The notes under the pieces: model-generated
Told to the model about the DNA's origin: nothing
Seen by the model: the letters and a program-made list of their open reading frames with translations, nothing else
Database searches by the model: none
Translations under genes and position numbers: made by a program
Source: Thermoanaerobacter sp.
GTDB taxonomy: Bacteria; Bacillota; Thermoanaerobacteria; Thermoanaerobacterales; Thermoanaerobacteraceae
Assembly (NCBI GenBank): GCA_014896455.1
Contig: JADBKJ010000021.1
Span: forward strand, 99,289-163,288
Reading direction: 5' to 3'
Length of the DNA: 64,000 nt
Shown here: positions 1 to 7,076 of the stretch, piece after piece
How the letters are laid out: each line of letters opens with the position of its first letter
How positions within the stretch are numbered: position 1 is the stretch's first letter

Positions 1-627
1 GCTTCCAATTACAGCATTTAATGCTTCTCCTGTAACCACTTCTGCTGCTTTTTTTTCCATCTGGTCTTTCCCTAAGTGAGGCAATAAATCTGTTATGTAA
101 AGGACAGGGTCATTTTCATCTTCTCCCACTACAATGTTTATCTTCTCACCATTTGCTTTGACAATTACTCCATGGAGAGCCAAAGGAATTGTCACCCACT
201 GATATTTTTTAACACCGCCATAGTAATGGGTTTTAAATAAAGCTAAGCCGCCATCTTCATACATTGGATTAGGCTTTAGGTCAATTCTCGGAGAATCAAT
301 ATGGGATGCTACCGCCTTTATCCCCTTTTGCATTGACTCTTTACCAATTACAGCTAAAACCACTGATTTCCCCTTGTTGTTGTAATACACTTTGCTGCCC
401 GGCTTTAAATTTGTAACTTTTTCAATATTGATAAAGCCATTCTTTTCTGCTATTTCTATAATCTTCTCTGTCGTTTCTCTTTCTGTCTTACATTTTGTCA
501 TAAAGTCTTTGTAGTCTTCACCAAACTGATAAACTTTTTCTTTTTCCTCATCAGAAATTTTAGTCCATGCATCTACGTTTTTGTAACCTAAACGCTTTTC
601 AATTTCTTTTAAATCTTTTTCTTCCAA
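1..627 (-). CDS. M18 family aminopeptidase, 3' part outside the window
   Basis: The first 209 codons of an M18 (aspartyl aminopeptidase-type) zinc metallopeptidase are present; the rest runs off the left edge. It would remove N-terminal residues from peptides in the cytoplasm. The family hallmark AVASHIDSPR carries the first zinc-ligand His, and it is followed by a conserved DLKPNPMYEDGGLALFKTHY block and YYGGVKKYQW. The start is a TTG at 625-627, because a strong GGGGGG ribosome site lies just upstream and no ATG fits. A promoter with TTGACT and TATCAT lies 50-80 bases upstream. It is a single gene diverging from nothing visible. The family call is firm; the substrate is not known. Confidence 0.85.
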   Translation of the reverse strand, partial: MEEKDLKEIEKRLGYKNVDAWTKISDEEKEKVYQFGEDYKDFMTKCKTERETTEKIIEIAEKNGFINIEKVTNLKPGSKVYYNNKGKSVVLAVIGKESMQKGIKAVASHIDSPRIDLKPNPMYEDGGLALFKTHYYGGVKKYQWVTIPLALHGVIVKANGEKINIVVGEDENDPVLYITDLLPHLGKDQMEKKAAEVVTGEALNAVIGS

Positions 628-678
628 TGAAATTACCCCCCGTGGTTTTTAGTATGGATGACATTCTGTATCAACAAT

Positions 679-707
679 ATGATACGCTTTTTTTGTATAA
701 AAGTCAA
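679..707 (-). promoter_or_regulatory. Sigma-A-type promoter for the M18 aminopeptidase gene
   Basis: On the minus strand a -35 of TTGACT (702-707) and a -10 of TATCAT (679-684) are separated by 17 bases, about 50 bases upstream of the TTG start at 627. Confidence 0.6.
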
Positions 708-725
708 ATTTAGCCTTATAAAAGA

Positions 726-1352
726 TTAGTTTTGTAAAATTGTCTCATTTTTAAGCATATAAATAGCAGCTTGAGTTCTGTCCTTCACATCTAATTTTTT
801 GAAAATATTGTAAACGTGGTTCTTGACAGTTTTCTCGCTTAAAAATAGTTTTTGGGCAATTTCTTTATTGCTATACCCTTTAGAAATAAGTTTAAGAATC
901 TCTATCTCTCTTGGTGTGAGGTCTTTTTTCAAGTTTTCATGGTTTATGTTGTCTATTTCTTCCATTAAAGAAGGATGAATATAAACTCCTCCATTGTAAA
1001 TAGTCCTTATCGCTTTTATTAAATCGTCATATTCTGCATCCTTTAATATGTAACCTTCTACTCCTAATTTAAGCGCTTCTAAAAGATACTCTCTGTCATT
1101 GTAAATAGTTAAAAACAACACTTTACTTGGATGTTTTTCTTCTTTTAACATCTTTGCTGCCTTTATACCATTCATCACGGGCATATTCACATCCATAAGT
1201 ATTAAATCAGGCATAAATTTCTTTGCAAGTTTATAAGCCTCTTCCCCATTCGAAGCCTGAGAGATAACTTTTATATCATTTTCCATTTCTATAAGCTGGA
1301 CTAATCCTTTCCTTATCAAGGCATGGTCATCAGCCACTAATAATCTGATCAT
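726..1352 (-). CDS. degU: NarL/LuxR-family response regulator, DegU-like
   Basis: This 208-residue cytoplasmic DNA-binding response regulator should be phosphorylated by the adjacent histidine kinase. The receiver domain (about 1-120) has the acidic pair at D8-D9, the phosphoacceptor D54 in ILMDVNMPVM, and the conserved Lys in GYILKDAE. A LuxR-type helix-turn-helix (about 145-195) carries SNKEIAQKLFLSEKTVKNHV. I chose the ATG at 1352, nine bases inside the longest reading frame, because GGGGTGT sits at better spacing; a GTG at 1361 is the alternative. The 5' end overlaps the 3' end of the kinase gene, so the two are translationally coupled. The DegU assignment rests on partner and domain layout; another DesR/LiaR-type regulator is possible. 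Confidence 0.85.
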   Translation of the reverse strand: MIRLLVADDHALIRKGLVQLIEMENDIKVISQASNGEEAYKLAKKFMPDLILMDVNMPVMNGIKAAKMLKEEKHPSKVLFLTIYNDREYLLEALKLGVEGYILKDAEYDDLIKAIRTIYNGGVYIHPSLMEEIDNINHENLKKDLTPREIEILKLISKGYSNKEIAQKLFLSEKTVKNHVYNIFKKLDVKDRTQAAIYMLKNETILQN

Positions 1353-2496
1353 CCTCAACACCCCTTACAGGTATAGAAATATAAATTTGAGTCCCTTTAT
1401 TTTTAAAACTGCTTATTTCAAATTTGCCATTTAAAATTTCTACTCTTTCCTTCATGCCCATTAGACCATATCCTTGCCCAATATTTTCTTTATCAAATCC
1501 AATACCATCGTCTTTGATAATTATGCTGATAAATCGCATGCCAAATTCAAATTTAACAGAGGCATTTTTCGCCTTAGAATGCTTTTTTATATTTGTGAGA
1601 GCTTCTTGAATAACCCTAAAACAGGTTATCTCAATCTCAGGACTGAGTCTTTTATAATCTGATAAAACAGTAAAATCAACAGCAATGTCCGTTTCTTCTG
1701 AAAAATTTTTTATATACCTTGAAAGAGCAGGAATAAGTCCTAAATCGTCAAGAGCTGAAGGTCTTAAATCGTATATTATTTTCCTCACTTCTTTCAACGA
1801 CTGCTGCACTATATCCTTTAAATTTTTGAGCTCCACTTTCGCCTGTTCAACATCTTTAGTTATCAACCTTTCACAAAGCTCAGACTTTAAAAGCACATTT
1901 GCCATAGCTTGTGCGGGACCATCGTGAATTTCCCTTGCAATTCTTTTTCTTTCTTCTTCTTGAGCCTCAATAATTTTTACGCTCAAAGCTTGCTTGTCCT
2001 TTAACTGTTCAAACCGCATATTCATTTCTTTCAAATCACTGTTTAAATAATTAAGAGCTATATTAATTTGTGATGCAAGTTTTTCAGCTTTTTTTATAAT
2101 GGCTTTGGTATCTAAAAGTTTCCTTTCTAATTCATTCCTTTTTTCAATTAATTCTTTTTCCTCCCGTCTTTTTAATGCCAACTCTATTTGTGCTTCTTTT
2201 GCCTCTTCATAGGCTTCTTTTATAGCTTGCTCAGAGAGGTGGCCAAATTGTTTGCTTACAAATGCCAGCTTTAACCTGCACTTTTTTTCTCTTCTCTCAC
2301 ACAGTTCTACTTCTTTTATCACATTTACAACTTGGACTTTTAGCTCTTCTAATTGCCCTTCTAACTTTCTCGCTTCTTCTTTTACTTTTTCTAAAATATC
2401 AAAAATTTGTTCCTTGCTGTTTTCAATCACTTCAATAGTTTTTTCTACGATATTGTCTAATCGCTTTTTATAAGCAACTTCCATGTTAAGACTCAT
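1330..2496 (-). CDS. degS: DegS-like sensor histidine kinase
   Basis: This 388-residue soluble histidine kinase is the partner of the DegU-like regulator. A long charged coiled coil fills about residues 10-170, as in Bacillus DegS, and no membrane segment is visible. The HisKA_3 dimerisation box EERKRIAREIHDGPAQ puts the phosphoacceptor at H191. The C-terminal ATPase domain has EALTNIKKHSKAKNA and the G-box DDGIGFD. The start is the ATG at 2496, preceded by AGGAGGTGAAATAC; a longer frame reaching 2538 has no ribosome site. A sigma-H-like promoter with an overlapping Spo0A box lies 34-60 bases upstream of the start. The coiled-coil sensor with no membrane anchor favours a cytoplasmic signal. 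Confidence 0.9.
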   Translation of the reverse strand: MSLNMEVAYKKRLDNIVEKTIEVIENSKEQIFDILEKVKEEARKLEGQLEELKVQVVNVIKEVELCERREKKCRLKLAFVSKQFGHLSEQAIKEAYEEAKEAQIELALKRREEKELIEKRNELERKLLDTKAIIKKAEKLASQINIALNYLNSDLKEMNMRFEQLKDKQALSVKIIEAQEEERKRIAREIHDGPAQAMANVLLKSELCERLITKDVEQAKVELKNLKDIVQQSLKEVRKIIYDLRPSALDDLGLIPALSRYIKNFSEETDIAVDFTVLSDYKRLSPEIEITCFRVIQEALTNIKKHSKAKNASVKFEFGMRFISIIIKDDGIGFDKENIGQGYGLMGMKERVEILNGKFEISSFKNKGTQIYISIPVRGVEDDQIISG

Positions 2497-2529
2497 GTAT
2501 TTCACCTCCTGAGCCTCACTTCTTTTATA

Positions 2530-2556
2530 ATTCGACAAAGAACAAAAAAATCCTGC
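2530..2556 (-). promoter_or_regulatory. Candidate sigma-H promoter with overlapping Spo0A box before degS
   Basis: On the minus strand GCAGGATTT (2548-2556) is followed after 11 bases by GTCGAAT (2530-2536). This fits the Bacillus sigma-H consensus RnAGGAWWW-N11/12-RnnGAAT. The same bases give TGTCGAA (2531-2537), a perfect Spo0A box. Both readings are known consensus sequences from memory; occupancy is inference. Confidence 0.55.
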
Positions 2557-2599
2557 ATTTTAAAGAAAAAATTGCTAAGGTAAAGAAAAAACAAAAAAA

Positions 2600-2622
2600 A
2601 TACCCTTCTCGGGCAATCTTTA
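2600..2622 (-). terminator. Weak terminator after yunB
   Basis: A short hairpin, TGCCC-GAGAA-GGGTA on the minus strand, is followed by a run of eight T. The stem is only about five base pairs, so this is tentative. Confidence 0.35.
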
Positions 2623-2666
2623 TCTTTAATCGGTTATTATGCCACATCCTTTTAAAAATTCAATAG

Positions 2667-3362
2667 CTATTTTTGTATTTCTACTTTTGAATTCGGTGAT
2701 TGAGGTACAGGAATCGTAAATTTGTCGCCATTTACATCCACATAGCTGGCAGGCACATCTCCTACTATTATACTTTCTGCTATTGGCATGTGAAGTGTAA
2801 CTGCTACTTTATCTGATGCTAAAGGTGCAATTATGCGTATTGTAGTTTGTATGTCTAAATATATTCTATGCCTTGTCTGATTTATCCCTGCAGGTTCAAA
2901 CTCTGAACTAAAATCCACATCCACTGTTCCCACAGGCAAAAGCCCAATTTTTATTTTAGGCCCTACATTTGCAAATAAATCGCTGGAAAACACAGAACCT
3001 AAGGGAATTTTGGCATGCAAAGGTCCTATATTGTTTAAATTTTCCTTGACTTCTTTTGTTATCTTGGCCGCTAAAAGATTCATCTCAATAGTATTTGCTT
3101 GAAGCATAGATACCTTGCCATTGTTATCAGTTCTCACATAGATTAAATCTTTATACTCTATTCCTTTTAACACTCTTTCATTTATAGCATCATTTATAGT
3201 ATTTACAGCTGTTTCTTTTGCTAAAGTTTCACTTACTGCTATAATAGCCGGTTTTAATCGATATTCTGTAAAATAGTATAAAACTACAAATAAAACAACT
3301 ATGTAAATCAAATATATGTAAAACGAATTAACCCGCCTCAGTCCCCATTTTTTCCTTTTCAA
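2667..3362 (-). CDS. yunB: Sporulation protein YunB
   Basis: This 231-residue protein matches the YunB family, which is found in endospore formers and is expressed in the mother cell in Bacillus. One N-terminal membrane segment (about residues 12-32, FYIYLIYIVVLFVVLYYF) is followed by an extracytoplasmic domain with the family blocks SVFSSDLFANVGPKIKIGLL and VDVDFSSEFEPAGINQTRHR. I place the start at the TTG at 3362 because GGGGAGGTG lies six bases upstream; an in-frame GTG at 3371 overlaps that ribosome site. The ribosome site and start lie in the 3' arm of a strong hairpin (3364-3405), so translation from readthrough RNA may be weak. The biochemical function is unknown. Confidence 0.85.
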   Translation of the reverse strand: MKRKKWGLRRVNSFYIYLIYIVVLFVVLYYFTEYRLKPAIIAVSETLAKETAVNTINDAINERVLKGIEYKDLIYVRTDNNGKVSMLQANTIEMNLLAAKITKEVKENLNNIGPLHAKIPLGSVFSSDLFANVGPKIKIGLLPVGTVDVDFSSEFEPAGINQTRHRIYLDIQTTIRIIAPLASDKVAVTLHMPIAESIIVGDVPASYVDVNGDKFTIPVPQSPNSKVEIQK

Positions 3363-3363
3363 G

Positions 3364-3405
3364 CAAAACACCTCCCCTATATTTTATGTTAGAGAAGGTG
3401 TTTTG
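3364..3405 (-). terminator. Terminator-like hairpin that sequesters the yunB ribosome site
   Basis: On the minus strand CAAAACACCTTCTCT (3391-3405) pairs over 15 positions, with G-T wobbles, with AGGGGAGGTGTTTTG (3364-3378), leaving a 12-base AT-rich loop. It begins two bases past the stop codon of the DUF523 gene, so it probably ends that transcript. The 3' arm contains the yunB Shine-Dalgarno sequence, and the TTG start follows directly. Confidence 0.6.
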
Positions 3406-3406
3406 G

Positions 3407-3841
3407 TTACTCATTTTTTATTTTTTTATAAAAATCATGTTCTGTCATAACAGATATCCCATTTTCCTTTAAAATCCTTGTGGTAATCCCATTTCCATCT
3501 ATTAAATTTCCAGAAAAAGTGCCATCGTAAATTTCTCCACAGCCACAAGAAGGGCTTTTAGCTTTAAAAATTGCCTCATTTATCTTGTACATTTTAGCTA
3601 TTTTTAAAGTCTCATAGGCTCCTCTATAGAAATTTTCTGTAACCTCTTCTCCTTCAATGTTAAAAACCTTATCACCTTTTATCTCAGAGGGTAGACGCGG
3701 AGTTGGAAGTCCACCTAATTGCTCAGGACAAACTAAAATAGCCTTCCCTTCTTCTACTAATCTTTTTATTTCTTTTTTTTCATTGTTTCCCCCATCGTAT
3801 TTGCAGTTAACTCCAGCTAGACAAGCACTTACCAAATACAT
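3407..3841 (-). CDS. DUF523 family protein
   Basis: This 144-residue protein belongs to the widespread DUF523 family. The family pattern is clear: N-terminal VSACLAGVNCKYDGGNN, then CPEQLGGLPTPRLPSEI, then FKAKSPSCGCGEIYDG. The conserved Cys residues (about C7, C13, C38, C99, C101) look suited to binding metal or a cluster, but no function is established that I know of. The start ATG at 3841 follows AGGGGATGGTAAA. It lies 11 bases downstream of mutS2 on the same strand and is probably cotranscribed with it. A strong hairpin follows directly. Confidence 0.8.
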   Translation of the reverse strand: MYLVSACLAGVNCKYDGGNNEKKEIKRLVEEGKAILVCPEQLGGLPTPRLPSEIKGDKVFNIEGEEVTENFYRGAYETLKIAKMYKINEAIFKAKSPSCGCGEIYDGTFSGNLIDGNGITTRILKENGISVMTEHDFYKKIKNE

Positions 3842-3852
3842 TTTACCATCCC

Positions 3853-6228
3853 CTATTTATCAGCTAATTCTACTATAGTAACGCCGTCTCCTCCTTCACC
3901 GTATTTACCTAATCTAAAAGATTTAACATGCTTATTGTTTCTTAAAAATTGTGATATCCCTGTCCTTAACACCCCTGTACCACGTCCGTGAATAATTGTC
4001 ACCTCCTTAAGTCCGGCTAAATAAGCATCGTCTATATATTTTTCCACCTCTAATAAAGCATCGTCAAGGTTTTTACCTCTTACATCTATGGAAGTGCTTA
4101 TAGATTGAGACTTTTCGTGTACAAATTTACTGTAGCCTTTTTTTACTTCCTCGTTTTCTTTCTCCTCTGCTGCCCTTAAATTGCTTATATGAACTGTCAT
4201 CTTTAAAATTCCTGCCTGTATTTCTACATTTCCCGATTTGTCAGGAAGAGAAAGTACAATCCCATTTTGGTCCAAAGGTACTATATAGACTGTCTGTCCC
4301 TCTTTTAAATTATCAGGGATTCTGCTGTAGTGAGCCTCTTTAGGTTTTAAAACTTCTTCTTCTAATTCTTCTAAATTTTTCTTTAATTCTTCTCTTACTT
4401 CTTGTATTATCCTGTCTTTATTTTGTGTGCTTTCTTCTACCTCTTTTATTTTTTTAATTATTTCCTCGGCAGTAAATTTCGCCTCTTGTATTATTTTTCT
4501 CGCCTTTTCTTTCGCTTCTTTTAATATCTTATCCTTTTCACTTTGCAATTTTTTCTTTTCTTTTTCTAATTCCTCTTTTAAAATTTCTACATCTTTCTTT
4601 AAAAAAGCTATTTCTTGATTTGCCTTTTCCAATTCCCTTCTTTTACTTTCGACGTCTGCAATTATGTCTTCAAATTTTAAAGCTTCTCCTGAAATATACT
4701 TTCTCGCATTTTCTATTATTTGCTGAGGAAGTCCTAATCTTTTAGATATTTCAAAGGCATTGCTTTTGCCAGGAAGGCCTATTATAAGTTTATAGGTAGG
4801 CTTTAAAGTTTCAACATCAAATTCCACACTGGCATTTTTTACGCCTGGTACTTTTAAGGCATACTGTTTTAGCTCACTATAATGGGTAGTAGCTATTGTC
4901 TTCGCACCAATCTTATGCAAGGTATCAAGAATACTCATAGCCAAAGCGGCACCTTCTATAGGGTCTGTACCTGCTCCTAATTCGTCTAACAAAACAAGGC
5001 AATTTTTGTTTACTTTTTGGAGTATACTTACAATATTCGTCATATGAGAAGAAAAAGTGCTTAAGCTTTGTTCAATACTCTGTTCATCGCCTATATCCAC
5101 AAAAACTTCCTCAAATATTGAAACCTGTGACCTTTCTCCCGCAGGAATATTAAGCCCCGCCATTGTCATTAAAGTTAAAAGTCCCACTGTTTTTAAAGTT
5201 ACAGTTTTCCCACCTGTATTAGGGCCAGTAATGACTAAAGTATTAAATTGGTCTCCTATATATATATCTATAGGGACAATTACTTCCTGATTTATGAGAG
5301 GATGCCTTGCTTTTTTTAAATTAATATATCCCATTGTATTGAGCTCTGGCCTTACGGCTTTTAGCTTTAAAGAATATTTAGCCTTAGCAAATATAAAATC
5401 TAAATCGGAAACTATTTCAATGTCATCAAATAAAATTTGTGAATACTTTTTGACCTCTTGAGAAAGTTCCAAAAGTATTCTCTGTATCTCCTGCTTCTCT
5501 TTTAATTCCACTTGTCTCAATTCGTTGTTTAGGTCAACCACTTGCATAGGTTCAATAAAAAGAGTAGCACCACTGGAGGATTGGTCGTGGACGATACCTT
5601 TAAAAGTGCTGCGATATTCTTGTTTTACAGGTACAACGTATCTTCCCTGTCTTACAGTTATAATAGGCTCTTGCAATTCTTTTTGACGTGTAGAAATTAT
5701 TGAATTCAATGTCGCCCTTATTTTTTCATTTATGCTCAATTTCTGCCTTCTTAAAGCTTTAAGCATTGGAGAAGCATCATCTGCTATTTCATCTTCTGAA
5801 ATTATTATATTTTCAATCCTTTTTTCCAAATTTTTTATCGGTAAGACTTTTTTATCATATTCTTTTAACCTTACAAATCTATCACTTTCTTGAAGATTTT
5901 TAAAATAGCCTTTTATTTGGCTTACCAAGTTAAGAAATTTCTTTATCTTTAAAAGCTCTTGGTTATAAAGCACGGAATCTATTTGTGCTTTTTTTATATA
6001 ATCCCTTATGTCCTCAAAAGCAAAAGAAATACCTCCATAGGAGGAAATAAAGCTAATTGCCTCATTCAGTAAATCTAATTCCCTCTCTATTTCCTCTATG
6101 TCTTTTTTTATGACAATATCTAATGCTTTTTGTTTGCCTAAATCCGAATCACAATAGCCAACAATAAACTCCACTACCTTGTCAAATTCAAGACTTTTTA
6201 TTGCTCTACTATTAATCCCTCTCACCAT
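3853..6228 (-). CDS. mutS2: Endonuclease MutS2
   Basis: This 791-residue MutS2 protein has no N-terminal mismatch-recognition domain. The clamp/lever region has QEPIITVRQGRYVVPVKQEY (about 190-210). The ABC-type ATPase follows, with Walker A GPNTGGKT and Walker B LVLLDELGAGTDPIEG. A long charged coiled coil spans about 520-640, and a C-terminal Smr endonuclease domain has SIDVRGKNLDDALLEVEKY and IIHGRGTGVLR. MutS2 is linked to suppression of homologous recombination in some bacteria and to rescue of collided ribosomes in Bacillus. The start ATG at 6228 follows GAGGAG at good spacing. It overlaps the stop of the U32 peptidase remnant upstream, the order expected for zapA-U32-mutS2 operons. Confidence 0.95.
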   Translation of the reverse strand: MVRGINSRAIKSLEFDKVVEFIVGYCDSDLGKQKALDIVIKKDIEEIERELDLLNEAISFISSYGGISFAFEDIRDYIKKAQIDSVLYNQELLKIKKFLNLVSQIKGYFKNLQESDRFVRLKEYDKKVLPIKNLEKRIENIIISEDEIADDASPMLKALRRQKLSINEKIRATLNSIISTRQKELQEPIITVRQGRYVVPVKQEYRSTFKGIVHDQSSSGATLFIEPMQVVDLNNELRQVELKEKQEIQRILLELSQEVKKYSQILFDDIEIVSDLDFIFAKAKYSLKLKAVRPELNTMGYINLKKARHPLINQEVIVPIDIYIGDQFNTLVITGPNTGGKTVTLKTVGLLTLMTMAGLNIPAGERSQVSIFEEVFVDIGDEQSIEQSLSTFSSHMTNIVSILQKVNKNCLVLLDELGAGTDPIEGAALAMSILDTLHKIGAKTIATTHYSELKQYALKVPGVKNASVEFDVETLKPTYKLIIGLPGKSNAFEISKRLGLPQQIIENARKYISGEALKFEDIIADVESKRRELEKANQEIAFLKKDVEILKEELEKEKKKLQSEKDKILKEAKEKARKIIQEAKFTAEEIIKKIKEVEESTQNKDRIIQEVREELKKNLEELEEEVLKPKEAHYSRIPDNLKEGQTVYIVPLDQNGIVLSLPDKSGNVEIQAGILKMTVHISNLRAAEEKENEEVKKGYSKFVHEKSQSISTSIDVRGKNLDDALLEVEKYIDDAYLAGLKEVTIIHGRGTGVLRTGISQFLRNNKHVKSFRLGKYGEGGDGVTIVELADK

Positions 6229-6588
6229 CGCAAAACTCCTCTGTAAAAATGTCCCTTAGTATATTTCCCTTCTAAAATTTCAATTTCATTCCCTTTTAAA
6301 TTTTCAATATGCATTTTTAAAACTTTCTCCATTTCTTCACCTTTTTCTATTGTATCAAACTTCTTTTGGCAATACCTTTAATCTGCTTCAGGTAAGTTCA
6401 TAAGATAAAATCACAGCGCAAGGTTTAAAGTAATCTACAGCTAAATTGTTAAAAATATTCAAAGGATAATCTATAAATATCTCAAAGTCATAATTTTTTG
6501 CAATATGATAAAGCCCTAAATTTGAAACCAAAATTTTGTTTATCTCCACAACTTGTAAAAATTCTAATTTAGGCTTTATTCTTCTCAC
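6222..6588 (-). pseudogene. Remnant of a U32 family peptidase gene
   Basis: Two reading-frame pieces remain between zapA and mutS2. The upstream piece (6388-6588, 66 codons) reads like the middle of a U32 peptidase: VSNLGLYHIAKNYDFEIFID then YPLNIFNNLAVDYFKP. The downstream piece (6222-6332, extendable upstream) ends EGKYTKGHFYRGVLRW, which resembles the C-terminal tail of U32 proteins. The N-terminus and the catalytic middle are missing, so a large internal deletion left a non-functional scar. The 36-codon downstream piece still has AGGTGA before an ATG and overlaps the mutS2 start, so it may survive as a leader peptide. The family call comes from motif recognition alone. Confidence 0.65.
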
Positions 6589-6590
6589 CT

Positions 6591-6965
6591 TTACTTTTCT
6601 TCATCAAAAGTTTCTATAAACTGCCGAAACTCTTCCTCTGTCTCTAAAAGCTGTTGTTTGGTTTTAGTAAGCTCCTCCTCTAATTGTTTTATATAACGAT
6701 TTTTTTCTTCTAATTCTGCTTTTAAAGAAAGCAATTCCTTTTTGATAGCATTATTTTCTTCTTTTGCAATAAAAAGTTCATCTGCAATATTTAAAGACGA
6801 CAAAAGTAGTAGCTGCATTTGTGATAACTTTTCGTAGTTTTGGAGCAATTCTTTAATTACATTGTCTACATAATTGGCAAGTTTTATTACATGCTCTTCA
6901 GGATAATCAGATTTTAAAATATATTCATTCCCATTGATAATCACGGTAACCTTATTTAACTCCAC
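6591..6965 (-). CDS. zapA: Cell division protein ZapA
   Basis: This 124-residue protein has a ZapA-type globular head and a long C-terminal coiled coil. The head reads VTVIINGNEYILKSDYPEEH (about 6-25) and LANYVDNVIKELLQNYEKLS, then LLLSSLNIADELFIAKEENN. The tail from about residue 70 is almost all E/K/L heptads. ZapA binds FtsZ and bundles filaments at the division ring. The GTG start at 6965 follows AAGGGGATG. It heads the zapA-(U32)-mutS2 operon order common in Firmicutes, and the U32 remnant begins three bases after its stop. Confidence 0.85.
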   Translation of the reverse strand: MELNKVTVIINGNEYILKSDYPEEHVIKLANYVDNVIKELLQNYEKLSQMQLLLLSSLNIADELFIAKEENNAIKKELLSLKAELEEKNRYIKQLEEELTKTKQQLLETEEEFRQFIETFDEEK

Positions 6966-7033
6966 AAAAACATCCCCTTAATCTTTTGTTATTTTATTTA
7001 CTTCTACATTAAAGTGCAATTTCCTTCTTAATT

Positions 7034-7076
7034 AAGACAAAAGATAGAAAAGGCTGTAAAATAGCCTTTTCTATCT
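7034..7076 (-). terminator. Terminator of the pheST operon
   Basis: A 14-base-pair perfect stem, AGATAGAAAAGGCT / AGCCTTTTCTATCT on the minus strand with a 7-base loop, is followed by TTTGTCTT. It begins at the pheT stop codon. Confidence 0.85.
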
